From Desulfomonilaceae bacterium (GTDB lineage Bacteria; Desulfobacterota; Desulfomonilia; Desulfomonilales; Desulfomonilaceae), in the NCBI GenBank assembly GCA_041662605.1, contig JBAZSD010000006.1, positions 62,001 through 126,000 on the forward strand: a stretch of DNA of 64,000 bases. The letters run 5' to 3'. Both the position numbers and the translations under genes were made by a program. Shown here piece by piece: positions 1 through 7,868 of the stretch. The notes below the pieces were generated by a model. It saw nothing but the letters and a program-made list of their open reading frames with translations. It searched no databases and was not told the DNA's origin. Numbering within the stretch: the stretch's first letter is position 1; every line of letters begins with the position of its first letter.

Positions 1-867
1 AGCGATTTTCGAACCGGGTGTTATGGCTTCCATGACGGTTTGTATCGATTCCCCGGCCATCTTTACCCTGGCGGGTTTCCAGATTTTTGATTCTTTACTC
101 ATGATTTCCGAATTGTCTACGATTATCATGAGGGACCATTTTGTATGAACCCCAGCATAGTCATGAATTTTGACCCGTATGGATCCCGGAAGCTGAAATT
201 CTTCAGAAAGCTTGGGTTTAACCACCTTTTCCTGATTTGACAGATCCGCAACGTTAGCCTTGGATGAAGTTTCCGGCGACATATCTTTTTGGGGAATCCC
301 CTGATCGCCTTCTTTTTTACCAGGCTGAACTGATGGCGTCTCGGAAGATGAACCGGAACTGGGGGATGAAGAGATGTTTCCTTCTGTTGGGGGCGGAGAA
401 ACGGAACCGGTTGAGGCAGACTGTTGGCCGGTTGGAGCGATGGAAGTTTCTGATTTAGTCGCGTCGTGTTCCGAAAGAACAGGAGCAGTAGGGTTGATCT
501 TTTGAGTCGGCGAGGCCTCCTGCGAAGTTAGCGCCAATTTGTCAGATTTCTCAGGATTGATTTGAGCTGTCGGTGAAAGAGGAGCCACTGCGGAGACTGC
601 CGGCTCCTTTTGAGAAGTCCCTTCCTGGTTGGCTGCGCCATCGGCGGTCCGCCGGGCTGTCTGATTTGAAACCAGGCCCGTCGATAATTTGCGAACTGTC
701 GAGATTAACTCATTTCGATAAACCGAGACGATAGCTGTAGTAAAAATCACCAAAACCAGAAGTAACGTCAAAGTGAGTCTGGTAATCCCTCGACTAGAAT
801 TGTCCGATTTAATCAATTGATCGGAAGCGCCTCTTGAATCCTCTGATCTATTGTCGGTCGCGCCCAT
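1..867 (-). CDS. Membrane-anchored von Willebrand A-like protein (C-terminus beyond window)
   Basis: The reading frame is open from an ATG at 867 to the window edge, giving 289 visible residues. A cytoplasmic N-terminus of about 30 residues is followed by one membrane segment at about 31-50 (LTLTLLLVLVIFTTAIVSVY). A Ser/Pro/Thr/Gln-rich linker of nearly 190 residues follows. At about 244-289 the start of a von Willebrand A-like fold appears, with WSLMIIVDNS and then an ITPGSKIA strand. The usual MIDAS motif DxSxS reads D-N-S-E-I here, so metal binding at this site may be lost. The likely location is inner membrane with the domain in the periplasm. The function cannot be named. The fold call rests on a partial domain. 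Confidence 0.55.
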   Translation of the reverse strand, partial: MGATDNRSEDSRGASDQLIKSDNSSRGITRLTLTLLLVLVIFTTAIVSVYRNELISTVRKLSTGLVSNQTARRTADGAANQEGTSQKEPAVSAVAPLSPTAQINPEKSDKLALTSQEASPTQKINPTAPVLSEHDATKSETSIAPTGQQSASTGSVSPPPTEGNISSSPSSGSSSETPSVQPGKKEGDQGIPQKDMSPETSSKANVADLSNQEKVVKPKLSEEFQLPGSIRVKIHDYAGVHTKWSLMIIVDNSEIMSKESKIWKPARVKMAGESIQTVMEAITPGSKIA

Positions 868-883
868 TTTCAACTCCTTTGAA

Positions 884-1251
884 GGTAGTCCGGGGTGGAC
901 AATAAGCCGAATCCTGTTTCCGGTGACCCGGATGACGATCATTCATCTAGGATGACGGTTACCCGCCACCTCCAGCGACCAACCCGGAAGCTTCGGGCGG
1001 GCCACCCTCAATCGCTTCCCTATTTGGTCTTGCTCCGGATGGGGTTTGCCTGGCTTCCTGTGTTACCACAAGAACCGGTAAGCTCTTACCTCACCGTTTC
1101 ACCCTTACCTTCTTTTCAGAAGGCGGTTTGCTTTCTGTTGCGCTTTCCTCAAGGTTACCCTCACCGGGTGTTACCCGGCATCCTGCCCTGTGGAGTTCGG
1201 ACTTTCCTCCCGCGCTGTTTGCGCCGGCGATCGTCTTGTTCACCCCGGACC
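884..1251 (-). ncRNA. rnpB: RNase P RNA, bacterial type A
   Basis: The minus strand carries the signature blocks of RNase P RNA. These are GAGGAAAGTCCGAACTCC near the 5' end, an AAGGGTGAAACGGTGAGGTAA-like core, the GGCCAAATAGGG-type block with ATGAATGAT, and a 3' end with GGATTCGGCTTATTG. The ends are set by a perfect 10-bp P1 helix: GTCCGGGGTG (1250-1241) pairs with CACCCCGGAC (897-888). The RNA matures the 5' ends of tRNAs as the catalytic part of RNase P. The short protein-coding frames inside this stretch are artefacts. Confidence 0.95.
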
Positions 1252-1257
1252 ATTTGG

Positions 1258-1286
1258 TTTATATAGCGGGAGTCTTCAAAAAGCAA
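1258..1286 (-). promoter_or_regulatory. Sigma-70-type promoter of rnpB
   Basis: On the minus strand, TTGCTT (1286-1281) and TATAAA (1263-1258) are separated by exactly 17 nt. The predicted start falls about 7 nt downstream, at the base where the P1 helix of RNase P RNA begins. The agreement of box spacing and RNA 5' end supports the call. Confidence 0.6.
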
Positions 1287-1375
1287 GATGTGTTAATTTC
1301 AATAAAATCCTTGAAATACTAATGATTATAATATATAATTAAATCGATTTGTTATATATGCGCCGGAGCCCTTTA

Positions 1376-2785
1376 ATGATTCGTTTTTGCGTTATCATTT
1401 TAATATGCTTTTTTCTTAACGCGCAGTGGTTATTTGCCTCGATACACGTAGACAATGTCGACTTGTTGAACCATGCTTTGAAAGGGACTAACTTTCACCC
1501 TTTGAATTTTCTCGCTCCTGCAAATGATTTGAAATTCACTACAACAACAGGCCAAAAGACTGATTTGAAACAGTTCCGAGGCAAACTGATTATTTTGACA
1601 TTTTGGACGGTTAATACGGCAAAGTGGCCCGAAGAAGCCCTAGCTCTGGAGAAACTTCATTCAAAGTATTCGGAGCGGGGGATCGAAGTGATAGGGCTGA
1701 ACTTAGTAGATTCGATCGATGCGATCAGGGCCTTTCTTAGAGCTAACCATCTGGATATCCAGGTCGGATTTAACGAACACTCTACATTGTCCGTTAGCCG
1801 AAGAAACTTTGCCGGCAACGAGTCTACAGCTTTTGTGACGGATCGAAACTCTGTGGCTATTTATGAAATTCCAGCCTACCCGACTACCTACATTATCGAC
1901 AGGAACGGTAGAATCTTGGGGTTTTTCGTTGGCAGAGTGGATTGGGATTCAGTCCAATTGCAAAGAGTTCTTGAGGCTGTACTTGAGCCTACCAGAATTG
2001 AACTGGCGCTCCAGGAAGACTCGCCATTTCAATCAGACGCAGGACAGGGGATTACTTTACCGCCCCCATCGGCGGTCATGGGAGGACCAACAAAAAAAGG
2101 GCCTACGCAAGCCCCTTTAGGGCCTCAGGCTCCTATACCTGATTCTGAAGAAACCCCCAAAGAGAATATTAAGTCCTTACCTTTTCAACCATCCGTTGAA
2201 ACGCGTCCAAAGAGGAGCCCCAGTCCCAAGAGAATAACAGATCAGGGGAAAACTCCAGCTCGCAGGAGCCCCAGTTCATCTCCTGCCGCGATATCTCATG
2301 AATCATCCGTCCCTCCCTCCGCGCGTCCAGCGCCATCCACGTCCAGTGGAAAACCCGGTCTGAAACACGTTCCCGTGAGTCCCAGAAACGTCCCCAGGAA
2401 CATCGGCCACTTACCACCTGCAAAGCCTTACTATCCATCGGGTAACTCTGCAATTCCTGTCCAACCGGACAACGCAGGGAGGGTTACGGCAACGATTCCT
2501 GGCGTTGGAACTAAGGCGCCTCCTTCAACGGCCGGTTATCCGGTAAAAGGGACTTCTGAGTTGCCTGCTGCTCTGCCTTTGCCCAACCGCAACCAGATTG
2601 GGGTATCGATACTCGATTCATTTGGCTCCGCAGAAAAAACGGCTCCTCAATCGCAACAAACAACTTCCGAACGCACAGACTCGGAAACCCCGCCTTCAAA
2701 TATTCTCCAACAAATAGGTCAGGATGTCATGTCGTTGGGTGAAGGGATTCGCGGGACATTTTCCAAGCTTCTTGGATCACGATAA
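1376..2785 (+). CDS. Exported TlpA/redoxin-like protein without the CXXC motif, long Pro/Ser-rich tail
   Basis: The ATG at 1376 is chosen because GGAG lies 7 nt upstream and the product then starts with a clean signal peptide (MIRFCVIILICFFLNAQWLFA). A TTG at 1349 is an alternative. Residues about 50-210 have the TlpA/AhpC-TSA layout: a LKQFRGKLIILTFW strand, an IEVIGLNL strand, and a cis-Pro loop AYPTTYIIDRNGRILG. Where the family has W-C-x-x-C, this protein has FWTVNTAKW, so both redox cysteines are absent. About 260 residues of Pro/Ser/Thr-rich sequence follow. It is probably a periplasmic or envelope protein that uses the fold for binding rather than disulfide exchange. That role is inferred; the missing cysteines are seen directly. 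Confidence 0.7.
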   Translation: MIRFCVIILICFFLNAQWLFASIHVDNVDLLNHALKGTNFHPLNFLAPANDLKFTTTTGQKTDLKQFRGKLIILTFWTVNTAKWPEEALALEKLHSKYSERGIEVIGLNLVDSIDAIRAFLRANHLDIQVGFNEHSTLSVSRRNFAGNESTAFVTDRNSVAIYEIPAYPTTYIIDRNGRILGFFVGRVDWDSVQLQRVLEAVLEPTRIELALQEDSPFQSDAGQGITLPPPSAVMGGPTKKGPTQAPLGPQAPIPDSEETPKENIKSLPFQPSVETRPKRSPSPKRITDQGKTPARRSPSSSPAAISHESSVPPSARPAPSTSSGKPGLKHVPVSPRNVPRNIGHLPPAKPYYPSGNSAIPVQPDNAGRVTATIPGVGTKAPPSTAGYPVKGTSELPAALPLPNRNQIGVSILDSFGSAEKTAPQSQQTTSERTDSETPPSNILQQIGQDVMSLGEGIRGTFSKLLGSR

Positions 2786-2831
2786 CTTAGCCAAAAATCG
2801 GAATCATCACCTCCCACCCCTTTCCACAGAC

Positions 2832-2844
2832 AACAATTATTGTT
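2832..2844. promoter_or_regulatory. Inverted repeat AACAAT-T-ATTGTT upstream of LolA-like gene
   Basis: This is a perfect 6-1-6 inverted repeat, 86 nt before the TTG start of the LolA-like gene and 25 nt before a strong AGGAGG. It could be an operator or part of an AT-rich promoter. No regulator is identified. Confidence 0.25.
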
Positions 2845-2883
2845 AAATATAGTAAGTGAGTTTCTTTCAGGAGGAAAAATACA

Positions 2884-2921
2884 GTGGGAACACGTTTATG
2901 ATCATTAGGCCGTCAATTTGA
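2884..2921 (+). other. Two chained leader mini-ORFs (5 and 7 codons) before the LolA-like gene
   Basis: A strong AGGAGG (2869-2874) is followed 9 nt later by GTG (2884), which opens a 5-codon frame. Its TGA overlaps an ATG (2898) as ATGA. That second frame has 7 codons, and its TGA overlaps the TTG start of the LolA-like gene (2918) as TTGA. The good ribosome site therefore serves the leader, and the main gene may depend on coupled re-initiation. A base error that shifted the true start is the competing explanation. Confidence 0.35.
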
Positions 2922-3772
2922 CCAAGATTTCACGAATAGAGGCTATAGGGCATTGTGGCTCTGTTTTAGCGCGATTTACGCCTTTTTTATTAACTCTGTT
3001 GCTTTCATGCTGCGCATCTACAAGCAATCTGATTCCAGAATCTGACCTGCATTCCCTTCTGAAAATTGTTGAAAAGAAAGCATACGTCGTTGGGCAATTC
3101 CAGGCGGATTTCCATAAAGTCAGAAAATCCAATTTGTTTGAGCACGAAACTCGAATGAAAGGGCGGTTAATTTTCCAAAAACCTGGACGGTTTCAACTGC
3201 GCCTGACTGGTGATGTCAATCTTGACATTCTCTCCGATGGAGATTTTGTAGCCCTGATCCATGACAATAGCGACATTGAATTCTACAAGACCCAAGGAGA
3301 GCGAAATTTGTCCCGGTTGGCAGACCCCATGATGTTGATTGTGAATGCCCTTGGAAACGGCGAAACATCGCAATTTGCCGAGATGAAGCAACAAAGACTC
3401 AATAACGCCACGCTGCTTGAAATTGATCCAGGCAATCTCAGCGAATTTGAATCTATACAGAAGGTCAACGTGAAGTTTTCAGAACAAGGAACTATTGAGT
3501 CGATAGAAATATTCTTTCGAAACGGAAACGTTGAAAAAACTATTTTTGACTCATGGTCACTTCTCACAAAAGATGATCCAGAAATAATCAAGATGAATCA
3601 AAGGATAAAAAAGCTCTCAGCACTTAATGAGTCGGTCTCTGATGGAGCCATTTATAAACTGGGAACAGGGGAACCGCTGTTCGCTGACTCGTCGAGTAGA
3701 AGCGAAGCGAACGATTACTCGACTTCATCGCTTTCATCCAAACTAGATCCACACAACAACCCTTCGGAATAA
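2918..3772 (+). CDS. LolA-like outer-membrane lipoprotein
   Basis: The protein has 284 residues. A hydrophobic segment ends in the lipobox LLLSC, predicting a lipid-anchored protein. The mature part begins with LLKIVEKKAYVVGQFQADFHKV and continues MKGRLIFQKPGRFQLRLTG and a DFVALIHDNSDIEFYKT strand, the pattern of the LolA/outer-membrane lipoprotein carrier fold. Such proteins bind lipids or lipoprotein acyl chains in the periplasm. The tail after about residue 245 is Ser/Asp-rich and probably disordered. The TTG start follows an in-frame TAG at 2906 and is fed by the leader mini-ORFs. LolA itself is soluble, so this is a lipoprotein relative and not LolA proper. Confidence 0.65.
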   Translation: MTKISRIEAIGHCGSVLARFTPFLLTLLLSCCASTSNLIPESDLHSLLKIVEKKAYVVGQFQADFHKVRKSNLFEHETRMKGRLIFQKPGRFQLRLTGDVNLDILSDGDFVALIHDNSDIEFYKTQGERNLSRLADPMMLIVNALGNGETSQFAEMKQQRLNNATLLEIDPGNLSEFESIQKVNVKFSEQGTIESIEIFFRNGNVEKTIFDSWSLLTKDDPEIIKMNQRIKKLSALNESVSDGAIYKLGTGEPLFADSSSRSEANDYSTSSLSSKLDPHNNPSE

Positions 3773-3782
3773 TTGAATAAGG

Positions 3783-3995
3783 TTAATTGCGCCTTGGGAG
3801 ATGAGGTCCGGCGGGCTTCAAATGTTTTTTTGTGACAAAGGCATAAGCAGTCAACGGGGAAACCAGCGCCAAGACCAAAAAACAAAGCGCTGCGCTAACG
3901 ATCACAAGCGGAATCATCGCGAATAGGAACCATATAGTTCTTATTTGCTCGGCCCTTTCTCTCCATGAACCTGACATGCGCCGCCAGCTTCTCAT
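3783..3995 (-). CDS. Small membrane protein, unknown
   Basis: The 70-residue product has a basic N-terminus (RSWRRM, SWRER), a hydrophobic stretch at about 21-54 that could span the membrane once or twice, and a basic tail. Its ATG overlaps the TGA of the upstream secreted-protein gene as ATGA, so the two are translationally coupled. No family is recognised. Confidence 0.55.
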   Translation of the reverse strand: MRSWRRMSGSWRERAEQIRTIWFLFAMIPLVIVSAALCFLVLALVSPLTAYAFVTKKHLKPAGPHLPRRN

Positions 3996-4345
3996 CGAAC
4001 GCTGTAAATATCAAGCGGGATGTGGAATCCGTTATTGGTCTCCAGTATTCCTGACATTTTCCCGTCAGAGACAACTTTGCCTACGAATTTGTGACCATCG
4101 TGATGCGCCGCCTGAATATTGTTGCCATGAATCGTTCCATTAAAATGCCAAGTGGTCTTATTTCCGAAAGGATCGTAAAGATAAGCCACTCCTGATACGC
4201 TCTGCCCTTTTTGTTCAGCCACGGCTTTTACCTGATGGCCCATTATGGAAGCCTCCCACCTGCCGGTTATGTTTGCGGCATTGGCCTCATGCCCCACGAA
4301 TGAAATCAATAAGAGAAAGAACATAGCTAAGGATTTTCTGTTCAT
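3992..4345 (-). CDS. Secreted small beta-rich protein, unknown
   Basis: The ATG at 4345 is preferred over a TTG further out because GAGG precedes it and the product then begins with a typical signal peptide (MNRKSLAMFFLLLISFVGHEANA). The mature part of about 94 residues starts ITGRWEASIMG and alternates short hydrophobic strands with Gly turns, as small beta-barrels do (compare the GxW start of lipocalin-like proteins). No cysteines or catalytic motif are seen. It is coupled by ATGA to the following 70-residue membrane protein. A periplasmic ligand-binding role is only a guess. Confidence 0.55.
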   Translation of the reverse strand: MNRKSLAMFFLLLISFVGHEANAANITGRWEASIMGHQVKAVAEQKGQSVSGVAYLYDPFGNKTTWHFNGTIHGNNIQAAHHDGHKFVGKVVSDGKMSGILETNNGFHIPLDIYSVR

Positions 4346-4405
4346 TAAACAAACCTCTAAATGTAAGCGCCTTGTCAAACCTTTTAATCGTTCAAAAAAA
4401 TTGTC

Positions 4406-4795
4406 TCACGGCACATCAAGTCTTATTCTGCCTGTTAGAGTCCTGATAGCCTGGCGGGCCAACCTTCGGGCTCCGCCGGGATCCCCTAGAATCAGACACA
4501 CAAATCCTCCGGTCTCGAACCTTGCAATCATGAGCGCCAAATTCAATTTCTGAAGCCTGCCGGTTTTTTCGATCTCAATATCAGCGTGACTCATAAATTC
4601 CAGACTTTGGAGGTCATTCTCCTCTATGGCAAAGAGCGCCATTTCTGCCAGACTGACCAGAAAATGTCTATCCGGTTGAGACATCCCTTCTTGATAGAAG
4701 ACCTCCACTTGGCCATCTGGTTCCATTCCAATCACAATTTGTGGATTCAGTTCAAACAGGTTATTTTCTGGACGCGGGTCTACAAGCAGTTTCAT
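4406..4795 (-). CDS. Hypothetical protein
   Basis: The 129-residue soluble protein starts at the ATG at 4795; a TTG two codons earlier is possible. It begins MKLLVDPRPENNLFELNPQ and has an acidic middle (FAIEENDLQSLEFM). The C-terminal LVCLI-type strand is followed by GDPGGARRLARQAIR, a basic amphipathic helix. There is no signal peptide or membrane segment. It lies downstream of rlmB on the same strand, 49 nt away, and may be the last gene of the yicC-rpoZ-rlmB run. No family was recognised. Confidence 0.5.
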   Translation of the reverse strand: MKLLVDPRPENNLFELNPQIVIGMEPDGQVEVFYQEGMSQPDRHFLVSLAEMALFAIEENDLQSLEFMSHADIEIEKTGRLQKLNLALMIARFETGGFVCLILGDPGGARRLARQAIRTLTGRIRLDVP

Positions 4796-4844
4796 AGACA
4801 AGCCTGTTCAAGGAATTAATGATTCAGGGGGTTTCACTGTGTGA

Positions 4845-5621
4845 TCAAAATTTATTGGTTTGTTTCGACGTCGTCCTGCGGAAAGCTTCGGCCAGGATTA
4901 TTGAAGTAGCGTTTGACACGTTCAGCGATCCGATTGGTCCAGTCATGGGAATCCTGATCATGATATCGCAATTTTCTTTAACCAGTCTCCTCAGTCCTGA
5001 GCCTTCCGCTCCCATCACAAATACCGCCTTATCGGACATTTTCGTTTCAAATAGACTTTCTCCTGACAAGGCGTCCGCTCCGTAAACCCAGCAACCGGAT
5101 TTCTTAAGGGCTTCAAGACTTCTGTTAAGGTTCGTAACCATACAGATATTCATGTGGGCGGCTGCGCCGGCAGACGCTTTCTCAACCGAAGCAGTTACGG
5201 GGACCGCCCTATCCCTCGACAAAACAACAAGGTCAACTTTAAAACAGCAGGCGCTCCTCAAAATATTTCCCAGATTATTGGGATCCTGGACTTGATCCAG
5301 GACGAGTACAGCGCAATCCTGATTTTGACTTAAAACAGATAATTGAGTTTCAAAATCAGAGTAAGGAAACGGCTCAACTCGGGCCGCGACACCCTGATTT
5401 TTCGACTCAGCGGGGGTGAGCGAATTCAATTCAGCCCCCGACATAACCCTGACATTGACCCTTAGTTTGTCAAGCTCGGATCCGAGACGTTTCTCTCCAT
5501 CGGACCCCTTTACAAGGAAAACTTCATAAATTTTCCTTCGGCCTGCCCTGATGGTTTCAATCACCGGATGGGTTCCATAAATGAGAGTTCGGCCGGTATT
5601 GGTTCGGCGTTGGTTGCTCAA
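4845..5621 (-). CDS. rlmB: 23S rRNA 2'-O-methyltransferase RlmB (SpoU/TrmH family)
   Basis: RlmB methylates the 2'-OH of G2251 in the P-loop of 23S rRNA using S-adenosylmethionine. The 258-residue length matches the family. The N-terminal L30e-like substrate domain starts with [17 protein letters not shown]. The SpoU knot follows, with motif 1 [14 protein letters not shown] (about 110-123), motif 2 GAEGSGL (204-210) and motif 3 [10 protein letters not shown] (231-240), which form the cofactor knot and catalytic Arg site. The start overlaps the rpoZ stop as ATGA. A closely related tRNA methyltransferase is possible, but the N-terminal domain favours RlmB. Confidence 0.9.
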   Translation of the reverse strand: MSNQRRTNTGRTLIYGTHPVIETIRAGRRKIYEVFLVKGSDGEKRLGSELDKLRVNVRVMSGAELNSLTPAESKNQGVAARVEPFPYSDFETQLSVLSQNQDCAVLVLDQVQDPNNLGNILRSACCFKVDLVVLSRDRAVPVTASVEKASAGAAAHMNICMVTNLNRSLEALKKSGCWVYGADALSGESLFETKMSDKAVFVMGAEGSGLRRLVKENCDIMIRIPMTGPIGSLNVSNATSIILAEAFRRTTSKQTNKF

Positions 5622-5863
5622 TCGTTCTTTATTTCCACTTTGAGTTCACTTTCAGTCTTGACCGCGTGCGCCGGCGGTAGTGATCCGCCTACCTTACCTG
5701 CCGCTATTTCACGCAAAGACATGACCACTTCTCGGTTGTCCCTTGTACGAACAAGAAGCGGCGCTCCTCTTTTTAATTCCTTGGTCCTTTTGGACGCCAG
5801 GACTACAAGGGCAAACCTGTTTTCAACTCTATCGAGACAATCTTCAACGGTTACTCGAGCCAT
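5618..5863 (-). CDS. rpoZ: RNA polymerase omega subunit
   Basis: The 81-residue protein starts [21 protein letters not shown] and continues with the conserved ASKRTKEL helix, which is diagnostic of omega. Omega clamps the beta-prime C-terminus and helps RNA polymerase assembly. In many proteobacteria it also forms a ppGpp site. It sits between yicC and rlmB. The guanylate kinase gene that often separates yicC and rpoZ is absent here. The acidic/basic tail after residue 60 is variable in the family. Confidence 0.93.
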   Translation of the reverse strand: MARVTVEDCLDRVENRFALVVLASKRTKELKRGAPLLVRTRDNREVVMSLREIAAGKVGGSLPPAHAVKTESELKVEIKND

Positions 5864-5893
5864 TACATTGCACCTTCTCTATTGTTTATACGG

Positions 5894-6784
5894 TCATTCG
5901 ATATTCTGGGTTTGTTCCCGAATTTTTTCTACTTCCGATTTTATGAGGACTACATACGTGGAGATATCTGTCGACGCAGATTTTGCGCCTAACGTGTTAA
6001 CTTCTCTGTGAAGCTCCTGTAATAGAAAATCCAGTTTTCTGCCTAGGGGTGACCCTTCTTTTCCAAAGTTGAGGAATTGTTCCACATGGCTTTTCAATCT
6101 GGTCAACTCTTCACTAACATCCGACCTCTCCGCTATCAGCGCCAATTCCTGAAGCATCCTGTCATTATCAATTTCTAAGCCGCCTGTCAGCTCTTTAACT
6201 TTCTTTTCCAGGCGGTTTCTAGCTTCTGAAGAAACGTGTTCAACCAACGGACTTATATGGTCTATCGTTGCGCTAATAGACATCAATCTTGCTTCTATAT
6301 CTTTCCAGAGTGTAGCGCCCTCGGTCTTTCTCATTTCGTCCAACTTGATCAGAGCAGACTGAACACTGTTTTCTACGAGACCCCATTCCTGTTCAAAACC
6401 TTCAAGGTTGTCTGCGGATGATATGATTTCTTTTAGCGTAAGCATGTCTGAAACTGTAACATCGCCTGCCAGACCAAGACTATCCTTTAATTCAAGCAGG
6501 CATTTGTGATAACGATCCGCAAGGTCGTGATCAACCGATAGATCTATAAGTGCGCCCTTTGCTCCGGAACGAGTGACCGTGATCTCAAATTTACCTCTGT
6601 TGGTATTGTCTGAAATGATTTTACGAATCTGTGGTTCAAAACAGGTATATGTCTTGGGGAGCCTCACGAACATGTCAAGGAACCTGTGGTTAACGGCCCT
6701 AATTTCCGTCACTACTTCTACATCCCCTACCGTGTGAGCGCCACGACCAAAACCTGTCATGCTTTTAATCGGTTTTTTGTTCAA
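5894..6784 (-). CDS. yicC: YicC family endoribonuclease-like protein
   Basis: The 296-residue protein opens with the family hallmark KSMTGFGRG, followed by EIRAVNHRFLDMFVRLP. The C-terminal domain has EGSPLGRKLDFLLQELHREVNTLGAKS, the most conserved block of YicC. Family members are reported to cleave RNA and affect sRNA turnover and stress survival. The start is a TTG whose TTGA overlaps the stop of the upstream DUF4416 gene. The ATG eight codons in would remove conserved residues. Next downstream is rpoZ. Confidence 0.9.
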   Translation of the reverse strand: MNKKPIKSMTGFGRGAHTVGDVEVVTEIRAVNHRFLDMFVRLPKTYTCFEPQIRKIISDNTNRGKFEITVTRSGAKGALIDLSVDHDLADRYHKCLLELKDSLGLAGDVTVSDMLTLKEIISSADNLEGFEQEWGLVENSVQSALIKLDEMRKTEGATLWKDIEARLMSISATIDHISPLVEHVSSEARNRLEKKVKELTGGLEIDNDRMLQELALIAERSDVSEELTRLKSHVEQFLNFGKEGSPLGRKLDFLLQELHREVNTLGAKSASTDISTYVVLIKSEVEKIREQTQNIE

Positions 6785-7311
6785 CGCTGTTTCTCCAGCT
6801 TAATCTTATAATTTTCTCTGATCCGGTTAAGGATATCCAAAAGAACGGAATCGGAGTAATCGGGGTATGTCCACTCCAAGGGGCGATAGCTTGCTCTGCG
6901 AAAAATTAGTGTCAAGTCGCCAAATATTCCTTTGTTCAGGTAAATCCTATGAGCATTGTTTTTGCCGGTCGCCAGGACAAAATTGCCGAGAGTAAGTAAA
7001 CCAGGATCCAAATTGAACTGTCTTCGACCCTCACGGCTATACTTTCTTTCAATCTCGTTCGTCAACAGTTTGATTTCAGACAATCGCTCAGGATCTACGA
7101 GCTTTTCTATCGTAATTATCCATCTTCTGATGCCGGAGCCCATCTCTTTATCATAATATTTTGTAAAATCAAATTTGAGAGGACCATAAACATCCCTTAT
7201 CGGCCCGAAATGTTTTTCAAGATCACCCCGCAACGCATCAACCGGGCTGTCATTGGCGCTCAAAAGGCTTATGACCAGTTGAACGAAATCAGGAACTAAT
7301 GGGACACTCAA
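6781..7311 (-). CDS. DUF4416 family protein
   Basis: The 176-residue soluble protein contains FTKYYDKEMGSGIRRWI, KLLTNEIERKYS and RQFNLDPGLLTLGNFVLATGK, ending with RPLEWTYPDYSD. This pattern is known in small anaerobe proteins grouped as DUF4416, which have no assigned function. The start is a TTG with AGGCGG about 6 nt upstream. Its stop overlaps yicC by 4 nt, so it belongs to the yicC-rpoZ-rlmB unit. The conserved Arg/Lys and Asp/Tyr positions hint at nucleotide or RNA handling, but this is not shown. Confidence 0.75.
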   Translation of the reverse strand: MSVPLVPDFVQLVISLLSANDSPVDALRGDLEKHFGPIRDVYGPLKFDFTKYYDKEMGSGIRRWIITIEKLVDPERLSEIKLLTNEIERKYSREGRRQFNLDPGLLTLGNFVLATGKNNAHRIYLNKGIFGDLTLIFRRASYRPLEWTYPDYSDSVLLDILNRIRENYKIKLEKQR

Positions 7312-7357
7312 ATTTACCGCCTATCGATCTCTCCTGATTAAAAAGTGCGTTGATCAG

Positions 7358-7732
7358 TCAGACTTTCCTTATCTTCTCTTCTTCTTCCTCCGATGTCTTG
7401 CATTCTATGCAATGGGTCGTAACCGGCCTGGCTTCGAGTCTCTTGAAATCGATAGGTTCTCCACAGACTTCGCAAAAGCCAAAGCTTTCATCCTCGATTT
7501 TTGTCAAAGCCTTCTTGATTTTATTGATCAGTTTCCTCTCCCGATCCCTTATCCTAAGTTCAAAGTTTCGGTCAGATTCAAGTGACGCCCTATCAGTTGG
7601 ATCAGGAAAACCAGTTTTCCCGTCTCCTTCAGTCATGTCATCGACTGTACGGCCTGCTCCACGCACCAATTCGTCAAGCTGTCTTTGAAGAATGCCTCCG
7701 AAATATTCGAGGTCCTCTTTTTTCAATTTCAT
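7358..7732 (-). CDS. dksA: DksA/TraR-type C4 zinc-finger transcription factor
   Basis: The ATG at 7732 is preferred because GGAGG lies 5 nt upstream; a longer frame begins at 7771. The 124-residue product has the DksA coiled coil with DPTDRASLESD at its tip, then ELRIRDRERKLINKI. A C4 zinc site (CEVC and CIEC, about residues 87-111) is flanked by FKRLEARPVT. DksA-type proteins enter the RNA polymerase secondary channel and act with ppGpp. A bifunctional rel/spoT gene lies about 4 kb away. The DxxDxA tip expected of DksA is present as DPTDRAS. Confidence 0.85.
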   Translation of the reverse strand: MKLKKEDLEYFGGILQRQLDELVRGAGRTVDDMTEGDGKTGFPDPTDRASLESDRNFELRIRDRERKLINKIKKALTKIEDESFGFCEVCGEPIDFKRLEARPVTTHCIECKTSEEEEEKIRKV

Positions 7733-7868
7733 CACGGCCTCCATCGGTGTTTCCTGACTTGAGAAATTCAAGAAAACACGCTCTATCTTTTCCGGCGCTG
7801 TTCAACAAACCGGAGAAACAATTTTACCCTAGAACTATAACCCCACAGCATTGGCATTTAAAGGGGTC

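Noticed and set aside
895..1266. Plus-strand ORF of 123 codons
   Set aside because: It lies antisense inside RNase P RNA, whose P1 helix and conserved blocks explain this sequence.
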